A stretch of DNA of 64,000 nt from Streptomyces tropicalis (GTDB taxonomy: Bacteria > Actinomycetota > Actinomycetes > Streptomycetales > Streptomycetaceae), in contig NZ_JARJBB010000009.1 in the NCBI RefSeq assembly GCF_029269835.1, positions 186,001 through 250,000 on the forward strand, in the 5' to 3' direction. This document shows, piece after piece, positions 37,481 to 45,213 of the stretch. The first letter of the stretch is position 1. The number at the start of each line of letters is the position of its first letter. The notes beneath the pieces are model-generated. The model made no database searches. It worked only from the letters and a program-made list of their open reading frames with translations, and had not been told where the DNA came from. Position numbers and translations under genes: made by a program.

Positions 37481-37851
37481 GGCCCATCCCACCCCCGGTT
37501 TCCGCCTCTTCCGCAGCGCAACTATGCGCGGCCGGGACCGGCTCCGCAACACGGCTCCGCCCGGGTCGGTCGCCGGAAAACACCGGTATGCGGGGCTGTG
37601 TACCGGCCGCCGACTGGCGCATTGCCGCACGGTGGTGACGGCGCACCGGCCCGCACGGGGCGCACCGCACCGGCCCGCACGGGGCGCACCGCACCGGGGC
37701 CGCGCGCTCCGCGGTCCGGGCCCGGCGCCGCGCACGGACGGCGGGTGGCGACGGGGGCGGCGGAGGGTGCGGACGGCGACGGTGCGGGCCTTCGCACCCG
37801 TGAAGCGGGCCGCCGGGCCGCGGAGGAGAGCCGACGGGCCCGCACCGGCCG
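37481..37851. other. Non-coding gap with short tandem repeats
   Basis: About 370 bases between the second LuxR gene and the binding-protein gene. Around 37643-37700 a 24-base unit (CACCGGCCCGCACGGGGCGCACCG) is repeated about 2.3 times. No convincing gene. Confidence 0.55.
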
Positions 37852-38970
37852 CTACTTGAGGCCGGCCGCCGCGCAGGCCGCCCGGTACCTGGACGTGCAG
37901 ATCTCGGACACCTTGTAGATGCCGTCGGCGAGGACCGTGGACTTGATGTTGGACTTGGTCAGGGCGACCACGGAGACCAGCTGCGCCGGGATGCTCCGGT
38001 CGGTCGGGCTGTTCACCTTGTCCCGGGTCAGGGAGTCGAACTGGATGTCCTTGCCCTGGACCTTGGCGACCGCCATCTCGGCCGCGTTCTCGGCCTCGGT
38101 CGGGTAGGACTTGTAGACGCTCATGTACTGCTCGCCCGCGACGATCCGCTGCACCGCGTCGAGTTCGGCGTCCTGCCCGGTGATCGGCGGCAGGCTGGTG
38201 ACGCCGGCCGCCTTGTACGCCTTGATGACGCCCGCCGCCATGCCGTCGTTGGCCGAGTAGACGCCGGCGATGCCGTTGCGGCCGAAGGTGTTGATGGCCT
38301 CGGCCATGTTGGCCTGGGCGTTCTCCGGCTTCCAGCCCGCGGTGTCGTAGGACCTGGCGACCGTCACCTTGCCGTTGAGCTCGGACAGCGCGCCCGCCTT
38401 GAACTGCTTGGCGTTCGGGTCGGTGGGCGAGCCGTTCATCATGACGATCCGGGTGGAGGGACCGGCGTTCGGGCCCAGCGCCTGGAGCAGGGAGCGGCCC
38501 TGCACCTCGCCGACCAGTTCGTTGTCGAAGGAGATGTAGGCGTCGATCGGGCCCTCGGCGAGCCGGTCGTAGGCGATGACCGGGATGCCCGCGTCCTTGG
38601 CCTTCTTCACGTCCCCGGCGATGGCGTGCGAGTCGACCGCGTCGACCAGGATGACGTCGACCTTGTCGTCGATCATCTGCTGCATCTGGCTGCTCTGCTT
38701 GCCCGGGTCCGCGCCGGCGTTGGCGTACTCGACCTTGCCGCGGCCCTTGGTGAGCTCGGAGACCTGCTGCTTGATGATGGGGTAGTCGAACTTGTCGTAC
38801 CGCGTGTTCGCCGTCTCCGGCAGCAGCAGACCCACCGTCATCTCGTCGCCCTTGGTGGGCGTCGCGTCGCCACCGCTCCCCGACACGCCGAGCGCGCCGC
38901 AGGCGGCCAGCGAGAGGGTCAGCGTGGGCGCGGCCACGGCTATGGCGATACGACGCATCGAGGTGCTCAC
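37852..38970 (-). CDS. Sugar ABC-transporter substrate-binding lipoprotein (XylF/ChvE-like)
   Basis: A 372-residue periplasmic-binding-protein-like type 1 lipoprotein. The signal peptide ends in the lipobox LAAC near residue 24, and the binding lobes contain MTVGLLLPETANTRYDKFDY, VILVDAVDSHAIAGDV, GIPVIAYDRLAEGP, GVYSANDGMAAGVIKAYK and ITGQDAELDAVQRIVAGEQY, typical of xylose/multiple-sugar receptors. The start is GTG 38970 or ATG 38958. No permease or ATPase gene is adjacent, so it is an orphan receptor here; partners must be elsewhere, or it acts in sensing. A Cys pair near the C-terminus (ICTSRYRAACAAAG) may form a disulfide. Confidence 0.9.
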   Translation of the reverse strand: MSTSMRRIAIAVAAPTLTLSLAACGALGVSGSGGDATPTKGDEMTVGLLLPETANTRYDKFDYPIIKQQVSELTKGRGKVEYANAGADPGKQSSQMQQMIDDKVDVILVDAVDSHAIAGDVKKAKDAGIPVIAYDRLAEGPIDAYISFDNELVGEVQGRSLLQALGPNAGPSTRIVMMNGSPTDPNAKQFKAGALSELNGKVTVARSYDTAGWKPENAQANMAEAINTFGRNGIAGVYSANDGMAAGVIKAYKAAGVTSLPPITGQDAELDAVQRIVAGEQYMSVYKSYPTEAENAAEMAVAKVQGKDIQFDSLTRDKVNSPTDRSIPAQLVSVVALTKSNIKSTVLADGIYKVSEICTSRYRAACAAAGLK

Positions 38971-39362
38971 TTCTGGTGCCTTCCGGACGTGGCCGCAGCA
39001 TTGCGGCCCAGATGACTGAAAAGCCAACGCGTCGGCGGGTACCGGCGTCAAGCGAAACCACTTAACGAGATGACAACACCACGCTCCGCTTTCACTGTGA
39101 AGGCCTCGCGTAACCGCCTCCGTACACTCTCTACGGGCTGTTCACCCAAAGGGGGTTCACCGGCGGGCAAAGATCCGCGCAACCGGGCCGGTTCCTCCTG
39201 TTTCGTCAGCATGGCGCGTACGCCCGCCCGTTCGTTCCTCGGACGTCCGGGCGAACGAACCCGGCCGGGACGGCGTGCGGGCACACCGGTCGTCCCCTCG
39301 GGCACATCCCGTCCGCCGTGGCGGCCGTGGGGCGCGGGACGGGAGTGCGGCGGGCGGCGCAG

Positions 39363-39403
39363 CACGAAGGGCCGGGAGGGTGGTGCCCTCCCGGCCCTTC
39401 GTG
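39363..39403. terminator. Strong stem-loop terminator after hspR
   Basis: CACGAAGGGCCGGGAGGG (39363-39380) pairs with CCCTCCCGGCCCTTCGTG (39386-39403) with a 5-base loop. It lies 27 bases downstream of the hspR stop and ends the dnaK operon. The rest of 38971-39362 holds no recognised gene. Confidence 0.85.
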
Positions 39404-39429
39404 GTGCCCGCGTGCGGCGCGCGGTGCGG

Positions 39430-39891
39430 TCAGTCCGAGGACTGCTGGCGCTTGGGGCGCCACACCACCAGCGCGCTGGTCTGCTGAACCTCCTGGTACG
39501 GGACCAGGTCCCGCCGGTAGGAGGCGTGGACGGCGGCCTCGCGCTGGCGCATGGCGGCCGCCGCGCCGTCGAGGGCCGCCTGCATCTCCGCGAGGCGGGA
39601 CTGCAGCGCGGCGACCTGGTTCTCCAGTTCGATGATGCGCTTGATGCCCGCCAGGTTGATCCCCTCGTCCTGCGACAACTGCTGCACCTGGCGGAGCAGT
39701 TCGATGTCGCGGGCCGAGTAGCGGCGGCCCCGGCCCGCGGTGCGGTCCGGGGAGACCAGGCCGAGCCGGTCGTACTGACGGAGGGTCTGAGGGTGCAGTC
39801 CGGACAGCTGGGCGGCCACCGAGATGACGTACACCGGTGTGTCTTCCGTCAGTTCGTACGGGTTTCGACGGCGGCCGTCCATCTCACTCAT
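39430..39891 (-). CDS. hspR: Heat-shock repressor HspR (MerR family)
   Basis: A 153-residue MerR-type repressor. HTH and wing: VYVISVAAQLSGLHPQTLRQ, YDRLGLVSPDRTAGRGRRYS (about 18-62), followed by LRQVQQLSQDEGINLAGIKR and a coiled coil (IELENQVAALQSRLAEMQAA). It represses dnaK and clpB via HAIR sites and needs DnaK as co-repressor (established in Streptomyces). Its ATG overlaps the dnaJ stop by four bases, so repressor and chaperones are coupled in one operon. The C-terminal 30 residues are polar. Confidence 0.97.
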   Translation of the reverse strand: MSEMDGRRRNPYELTEDTPVYVISVAAQLSGLHPQTLRQYDRLGLVSPDRTAGRGRRYSARDIELLRQVQQLSQDEGINLAGIKRIIELENQVAALQSRLAEMQAALDGAAAAMRQREAAVHASYRRDLVPYQEVQQTSALVVWRPKRQQSSD

Positions 39892-41081
39892 GCTCCCTTC
39901 GCGGCCTCGAACAGCTCCGCCCGCGGATCCTCGTCCGCGGTCGCCTCGCGATACGCCTCGAGCGCGTCACGAGCCTTCCCCGACAGGTCCGCCGGGACAC
40001 TCACCTCGACGGTGACCAACAGGTCCCCATGGGTGCCGTCCTTGCGGACCGCGCCCTTGCCCCGGGCCCGCATCGTACGGCCGTTCGGCGTGCCCGGGGG
40101 CAGCTTCAGCGTGACCGGGGGCCCGCCGAGCGTCGGGACGCGCACCTCGCCTCCGAGGGCCGCCTCCGCGAAGGTGACGGGCACCGTGACGGTGAGGTTG
40201 TCGCCCTTGCGGCCGAAGACCGGGTGGGCGCCCACATGGACGACCACGTACAGGTCACCGGCCGGGCCGCCGCGCTCGCCCGGCGCGCCCTTGCCCCGCA
40301 GCCGGATCCGCTGGCTGTCGGAGACGCCGGCGGGGATACGCACCTGCATCGTCCGGGACGACTTGGCGCGCCCCGAGCCCTTGCAGACCTCGCACGGGTG
40401 CTCCGCGATCAGGCCGCGGCCCTTGCAGTCCGGGCACGGGTCCGTCAGCGAGAAGCCGCCGCCGGAGCCGCGGGCCACCTGTCCGGTGCCGACGCAGGTC
40501 GGGCACACGCGCGGTGTGCCGTTCTTGTCGCCGGTGCCCGAACAGGCCTTGCACGGTGACTGCGAGGACATGCGCAACGGGACCGTCGCGCCCTCGATGG
40601 CCTCGGTGAAGCTCAGCGTGACCTCGGACTCGATGTCCTGGCCGCGCCGGGGCTGCGTACGCGTGCCGCCCGCGCCGCCCCGGTTGAACAGGCCCCCGAA
40701 GACGTCGCCGATGCCGCCGCCGAAGCCGCCGGCGCCCCCGGCACCCCCGGCGCCTCCGCCCTGGGCGCCGCCTCCGAAGAGGTCACCCAGGTCGAAGTTG
40801 AAGTTGCCGCCGCCCGCGCCCGGCCCCGGGCGGAACCCGCCGCTGCCGAAGAGGGCGCGGGCGTCGTCGTACTCCTTGCGCTTCTTGGGGTCACCGAGGA
40901 TGTCGTTCGCCTCGGAGATCTCCTTGAAGCGCTCCTCGGCCCGGGTGTTGCCCTTGTTGGCGTCCGGGTGGAACTCGCGGGCGAGCTTCCGGTACGCCTT
41001 CTTGATCTCGGCCTCGGTGGCGTCCTTGGGGACGCCGAGGACCTTGTAGTAGTCCTTCTCGATGAAGTCCTTGGTGCTCAT
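39888..41081 (-). CDS. dnaJ: Chaperone DnaJ
   Basis: A 397-residue type I Hsp40. J-domain 8-75 with HPD in REFHPDANKG; Gly/Phe-rich region about 85-150, unusually long and rich in GGAGGAGG; zinc-finger region about 170-240 with four CxxCxGxG repeats (CKACSGTG, CPTCVGTG, CPDCKGRG, CEVCKGSG); then the C-terminal substrate-binding domain. It stimulates DnaK ATPase. ATG 41081 lies 36 bases after the grpE stop. It is the dnaJ1-type gene of the heat-shock operon. Confidence 0.97.
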   Translation of the reverse strand: MSTKDFIEKDYYKVLGVPKDATEAEIKKAYRKLAREFHPDANKGNTRAEERFKEISEANDILGDPKKRKEYDDARALFGSGGFRPGPGAGGGNFNFDLGDLFGGGAQGGGAGGAGGAGGFGGGIGDVFGGLFNRGGAGGTRTQPRRGQDIESEVTLSFTEAIEGATVPLRMSSQSPCKACSGTGDKNGTPRVCPTCVGTGQVARGSGGGFSLTDPCPDCKGRGLIAEHPCEVCKGSGRAKSSRTMQVRIPAGVSDSQRIRLRGKGAPGERGGPAGDLYVVVHVGAHPVFGRKGDNLTVTVPVTFAEAALGGEVRVPTLGGPPVTLKLPPGTPNGRTMRARGKGAVRKDGTHGDLLVTVEVSVPADLSGKARDALEAYREATADEDPRAELFEAAKGA

Positions 41082-41117
41082 CCCCGACGCCCCTCCTTCC
41101 GTGCGTGCGTGTCGGCG

Positions 41118-41816
41118 TCAGCCCTCCTCCGGGCCACCGCTCTCCTTGTCCTCGGCCGGCTCCGCGGCCTCGGCCGTGCCCGACTCCTCCGCCGGCTTGA
41201 CGGTCTGCGCACCCGGCTGGGGCTCGGCGACGGCCACCCGCGCGGGGCGGATGGTGCGCTCGCCGATGCGATACCCCGGCTGCAGGATCGCCACGCACGT
41301 CGTCTCGGTGACGTCCGGCGCGTACGAGTGCATGAGGGCCTCGTGGATCGTCGGGTCGAAGGGCTCGCCCTCCTTGCCGAACTGCTGCAGCCCCAGCTTC
41401 GCCGCCACGGTCTCCATCGACTCGCCCACGGACTTGAAGCCGCCGACCAGTTCGCCGTGCTCCCGTGCGCGGCCGACGTCGTCGAGCACGGGCAGGAGCT
41501 CGGTCAGGAGGTTCGCGATGGCGATCTCCTTGACCGCGATCCGGTCGCGCTCGACCCGGCGCCGGTAGTTCTGGAACTCGGCCTGCAGCCGCTGGAGGTC
41601 CGCCGTGCGCTCGCCGAGCGCCGTGCGCACCTGGTCCAGCTGCGCCGTCAGACCGGCCAGCTGACCCGCGTCCCCGGCCGGGGCCGCCTCCTTCTCCTCG
41701 GAGGAGGCGGCGGCCTGCGGCTCGGCGTCGTCAGAGGTGGCGCCGGAGGGGACGTCGGGCTGCCGAGACTGAGCCTGCGGCTGCTGCTCGTCGAAGCCCG
41801 GGGTCTCCTCCGTCAC
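41118..41816 (-). CDS. grpE: Nucleotide exchange factor GrpE
   Basis: A 232-residue protein. The N-terminal about 70 residues are disordered and acidic, then a long coiled-coil helix (LTAQLDQVRTALGERTADLQ, EFQNYRRRVERDR) and the C-terminal beta-wing with FDPTIHEALMHS and VAILQPGYRIGERTIRPARV. It exchanges ADP for ATP on DnaK. The GTG start at 41816 overlaps the dnaK stop by four bases. The C-terminal about 35 residues are an acidic Pro/Glu/Ala tail. Confidence 0.97.
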   Translation of the reverse strand: MTEETPGFDEQQPQAQSRQPDVPSGATSDDAEPQAAASSEEKEAAPAGDAGQLAGLTAQLDQVRTALGERTADLQRLQAEFQNYRRRVERDRIAVKEIAIANLLTELLPVLDDVGRAREHGELVGGFKSVGESMETVAAKLGLQQFGKEGEPFDPTIHEALMHSYAPDVTETTCVAILQPGYRIGERTIRPARVAVAEPQPGAQTVKPAEESGTAEAAEPAEDKESGGPEEG

Positions 41817-43657
41817 GCGGCACCGTCCTTGCGCTCGTCGTCGACGATCTCGGCGTCCACCACGTCGTCGTCGGCCTTGGCCTCACCGGCGCCGGCGGAC
41901 TCGCCGCCCGCGGCCTGCGCGGCCTGGGCGTCGGCGTACATCGCCTGGCCGAGCTTCTGCGAGACGGCGGCGACCTTCTCCGTGGCGGTGCGGATCTCGG
42001 CGGTGTCCTCGCCCTTGAGCTTCTCCTTCAGCTCGGCGACGGCCTCCTCGACCTCGGTCTTGACCTCGCCCGGGACCTTGTCCTCGTTGTCCTTGAGGAA
42101 CTTCTCGGTCTGGTAGACGAGCTGCTCGCCCTGGTTGCGGCTCTCGGCGGCCTCGCGGCGGCGGTGGTCCTCCTCCGCGTACTGCTCGGCCTCCTGGCGC
42201 ATGCGGTCGACCTCGTCCTTCGGCAGCGAGGAGCCGCCGGTGACGGTCATCTTCTGCTCCTTGCCCGTGCCCAGGTCCTTGGCGGTCACGTGCATGATGC
42301 CGTTGGCGTCGATGTCGAAGGAGACCTCGATCTGCGGGACGCCGCGCGGCGCCGGCGGCAGACCGGTCAGCTCGAACATGCCGAGCTTCTTGTTGTACGC
42401 CGCGATCTCGCGCTCGCCCTGGTAGACCTGGATCTGCACCGACGGCTGGTTGTCCTCGGCCGTGGTGAAGATCTCCGAACGCTTCGTCGGGATCGTGGTG
42501 TTGCGCTCGATCAGCTTGGTCATGATGCCGCCCTTGGTCTCGATGCCGAGGGACAGCGGGGTGACGTCGAGCAGCAGGACGTCCTTGACCTCGCCCTTGA
42601 GGACACCGGCCTGGAGCGAGGCGCCGATGGCGACGACCTCGTCCGGGTTGACGCCCTTGTTGGCCTCCTTGCCGCCGGTCAGCTCCTTGACGAGCTCGGC
42701 GACGGCGGGCATGCGGGTCGAACCGCCGACGAGGACGACGTGGTCGATCTCGTTGATCGAGATGCCGGCGTCCTTGATGACGTTGTGGAACGGCGTCTTG
42801 CAGCGCTCCAGCAGGTCGGCGGTCAGCTGCTGGAACTGGGCCCGGGTGAGCTTCTCGTCCAGGTGCAGCGGGCCCTCGGCCGAGGCCGTGATGTAGGGCA
42901 GGTTGATCGAGGTCTCGGAGGACGAGGACAGCTCGATCTTGGCCTTCTCCGCCGCCTCGCGCAGGCGCTGGAGGGCCATCTTGTCCTTGCTCAGGTCCAC
43001 GCCGTGGCCGGACTGGAACTGCTTGACCAGGTAGTCGACGACGCGCTGGTCCCAGTCGTCACCACCGAGGTGGTTGTCGCCGTTGGTCGCCTTCACCTCG
43101 ACGACGCCGTCGCCGATCTCCAGCAGCGAGACGTCGAAGGTGCCGCCACCGAGGTCGAAGACCAGGATGGTCTGGTCGTCCTTGTCCAGGCCGTACGCCA
43201 GGGCGGCGGCCGTGGGCTCGTTGACGATGCGCAGCACGTTCAGGCCCGCGATCTCGCCGGCCTCCTTCGTGGCCTGGCGCTCGGCGTCGTTGAAGTACGC
43301 CGGGACGGTGATGACCGCGTCGGTCACCTTCTCGCCCAGGTAGGACTCAGCGTCCCGCTTCAGCTTCTGCAGCACGAACGCGCTGATCTGCTGCGGGTTG
43401 AAGTCCTTGCCGTCGAGGTTGATCTTCCAATCGGTGCCCATGTGGCGCTTGACCGAGCGGATGGTCCGGTCCACGTTGGTGACCGCCTGGCGCTTGGCCA
43501 CCTCGCCGACGAGCACCTCGCCGTTCTTGGCGAAGGCGACGACGGACGGCGTGGTCCTGGCGCCCTCGGCGTTGGTGATGACGGTGGGCTCGCCGCCCTC
43601 CAGAACGCTGACGACGGAGTTAGTCGTGCCCAGGTCGATGCCGACCGCACGTGCCAT
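41813..43657 (-). CDS. dnaK: Chaperone DnaK (Hsp70)
   Basis: A 614-residue Hsp70. The ATPase domain has the phosphate-1 loop VGIDLGTTNSVVSV near residue 5, IFDLGGG-type phosphate-2 VFDLGGGTFDVSLLEI near 170, and the adenosine motif VVLVGGSTRMPAV near 310. The linker VLLLDVTPLSLGIET is near 360 and the substrate domain about 370-510. It ends in an Ala/Gly-rich lid and acidic tail. The start is ATG 43657; the frame is open a little upstream across the HAIR operators. First gene of the dnaK-grpE-dnaJ-hspR operon; DnaK also acts as HspR co-repressor. Confidence 0.98.
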   Translation of the reverse strand: MARAVGIDLGTTNSVVSVLEGGEPTVITNAEGARTTPSVVAFAKNGEVLVGEVAKRQAVTNVDRTIRSVKRHMGTDWKINLDGKDFNPQQISAFVLQKLKRDAESYLGEKVTDAVITVPAYFNDAERQATKEAGEIAGLNVLRIVNEPTAAALAYGLDKDDQTILVFDLGGGTFDVSLLEIGDGVVEVKATNGDNHLGGDDWDQRVVDYLVKQFQSGHGVDLSKDKMALQRLREAAEKAKIELSSSSETSINLPYITASAEGPLHLDEKLTRAQFQQLTADLLERCKTPFHNVIKDAGISINEIDHVVLVGGSTRMPAVAELVKELTGGKEANKGVNPDEVVAIGASLQAGVLKGEVKDVLLLDVTPLSLGIETKGGIMTKLIERNTTIPTKRSEIFTTAEDNQPSVQIQVYQGEREIAAYNKKLGMFELTGLPPAPRGVPQIEVSFDIDANGIMHVTAKDLGTGKEQKMTVTGGSSLPKDEVDRMRQEAEQYAEEDHRRREAAESRNQGEQLVYQTEKFLKDNEDKVPGEVKTEVEEAVAELKEKLKGEDTAEIRTATEKVAAVSQKLGQAMYADAQAAQAAGGESAGAGEAKADDDVVDAEIVDDERKDGAA

Positions 43658-43676
43658 GGTGAATTCCTCCAGCTGA

Positions 43677-43749
43677 CTTGAGTGGAACGGACTCAAGTGT
43701 GCACGAGGCCCGCCGTGCGGTCAACAGACCTGAGTCGAGGGCACTCAAG
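43677..43749 (-). promoter_or_regulatory. Two HAIR operators upstream of dnaK
   Basis: HAIR 1 is a perfect consensus: CTTGAGT-GGAACGG-ACTCAAG (43677-43697), only 19 bases before the ATG. HAIR 2 is CCTGAGT-CGAGGGC-ACTCAAG (43729-43749). Both have the N7 spacer. They mediate HspR repression of the operon. HAIR 2 ends two bases before the stop of the convergent-side neighbouring gene (43752). Confidence 0.95.
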
Positions 43750-43751
43750 TC

Positions 43752-45032
43752 TTATCCATCCCTTACACGCAACGGGGCGCTGACCTGCGGCGATGCGGCC
43801 CGCCGGTCCGAGTCGGGCCGGGATCCGGGTTGACGGGCCGGCCCGGGAAGAGCAGTGCGCCGACGTCCGGAGGCGCCCGCCGGGTCCGCACGGCTCCGAC
43901 CGCCCGCGAGGTCCGTGCGGCTGCGCGGATCTCCCGCGAGGTCCGCACGGCTCCGGGTGTCGTGGGCGCCCGTCCGGTGGCGGACCTCGTGGGGGCCGGT
44001 GCGCTGACGGGCCTCGTGGACGCCCGTCCGGGTGCGGAAGGTCGCCGGGCCACCGGGCCGCCGGGGACCCCGCACCGCCGGCACCCGCAGCAGCGCGACC
44101 ACGGCGGCCAGCGCCGCGCCCGCCACCCACAGCACCCCGGTCCGCGCGAGCAGTCCGGTGTGCACCAGCACGCCCACGAGCACCGAGGCGAAGGTGCCCG
44201 CGCCGAGCAGCACGGTCGCGCCCTGCGGGGTGAGCCCGAGCCGGCGCAGCCGGTGCGCCACGTGGTCCGGCGCCCGTCGCGCCGACGGGCGCCGGACCAG
44301 CCGCCGGGAGACGGCGACGAGCACGGCGTCGGCGCTCACCGTGGCGGTGAGGGCGAACATGACCGCCGCGCTGGAGACCGGGTCGTAGCCGGCGCGGGTG
44401 AGCACCACCGCACAGGCCAGCACGAAACCGGTGAACAGGGAGCCGCAGGCGCCGAAGGCGACCCGCGCGGGGTGCCAGTTGTGCATCAGGAAGCCGGTGA
44501 GGGCGGCCGCCAGCACGCTCAGCAGCACCGCCAGGTCGTCCATCATCTCGGCCGCGGCGCACGCGCCCGCGCCGAACGCGGTGAGCACGCCCACCGTGCC
44601 CGCGAGGCCGTCCGCGTGGTCCAGCCCCCGGAAGGCGGCCGCCACACAGGCGATCCAGACCACGGCGACCACCCCGGCCGGCACCCCCGTCTCGTCGTAC
44701 GGCACCACGAAGGCCGCCGCCACCGCCGCACCGAGCAGGAGCAGCGGCGTCCGCAGCCGCCACACGTCCGCGGCCAGCCCGAGCACGGCGACCGCGGCCC
44801 CGGCGGCCAGCAGGTGGGCCACGGTGTCACTGAGCGGTGCGGCGCCCGTCCAGCCGCCCGCAGCCGCGACCAGGCAGGTGCCCACCACCACGGCCGCACC
44901 CCCGAGCAGCGGCACCGGCCGCGGCCGCCGGCGGTCGACGAGCCCGAGCCGGAGCGCGGGCGCCCGCACCAGCGCCGAGAGCAGGGCGGCGAGGAGCAGG
45001 GCGGTGATGGCGGTGAGAATCCCGTAGAGCAC
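43752..45032 (-). CDS. MraY/WecA-like glycosyl-phosphate transferase with repetitive tail
   Basis: A 426-residue membrane protein. The first about 310 residues carry about 9-10 membrane segments of the family that transfers sugar-1-phosphate to undecaprenyl phosphate: RPRPVPLLGGAAVVVG near 35, the acidic motif RGLDHADGLAGTVG near 125, and HNWHPARVAFGACGSLFTG near 180 in place of the usual N-P-A-x-x-F-M-G-D. The cytoplasmic tail (about 320-426) is repetitive and basic, with near-copies of RTG-x-HE-x-R and RSRADLAG/RTDLAGG. The start is GTG 45032. The substrate is unknown; wall polymer synthesis is likely. Confidence 0.85.
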   Translation of the reverse strand: MLYGILTAITALLLAALLSALVRAPALRLGLVDRRRPRPVPLLGGAAVVVGTCLVAAAGGWTGAAPLSDTVAHLLAAGAAVAVLGLAADVWRLRTPLLLLGAAVAAAFVVPYDETGVPAGVVAVVWIACVAAAFRGLDHADGLAGTVGVLTAFGAGACAAAEMMDDLAVLLSVLAAALTGFLMHNWHPARVAFGACGSLFTGFVLACAVVLTRAGYDPVSSAAVMFALTATVSADAVLVAVSRRLVRRPSARRAPDHVAHRLRRLGLTPQGATVLLGAGTFASVLVGVLVHTGLLARTGVLWVAGAALAAVVALLRVPAVRGPRRPGGPATFRTRTGVHEARQRTGPHEVRHRTGAHDTRSRADLAGDPRSRTDLAGGRSRADPAGASGRRRTALPGPARQPGSRPDSDRRAASPQVSAPLRVRDG

Positions 45033-45213
45033 GATTCTTAAATTAGGGGTATTTGTCCCGATCGGGTGTGAATAACACGATTGGATCCTCAGGTCACCCT
45101 CAGCGACCCAGATCACCCCGCGCCCGGCTACATTGCAGCGGAGGATGGGGGTACTCTCAGACGGACTGCATAAGTTACCGCTTAGTAATTTCGAGGCTGC
45201 CTCAGGAGCCCCC

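Noticed and set aside
37643..37700. 24-base GC-rich direct repeats considered as a CRISPR or regulatory array
   Set aside because: Only about 2.3 contiguous copies without spacers; more likely replication slippage.
39070..41049. Plus-strand 659-codon open frame across hspR and dnaJ
   Set aside because: Antisense shadow of two certain genes; Pro/Arg/Ser-rich.
42164..43681. Plus-strand open frame antisense to dnaK
   Set aside because: Typical antisense frame of a high-GC gene; no independent translation signals.
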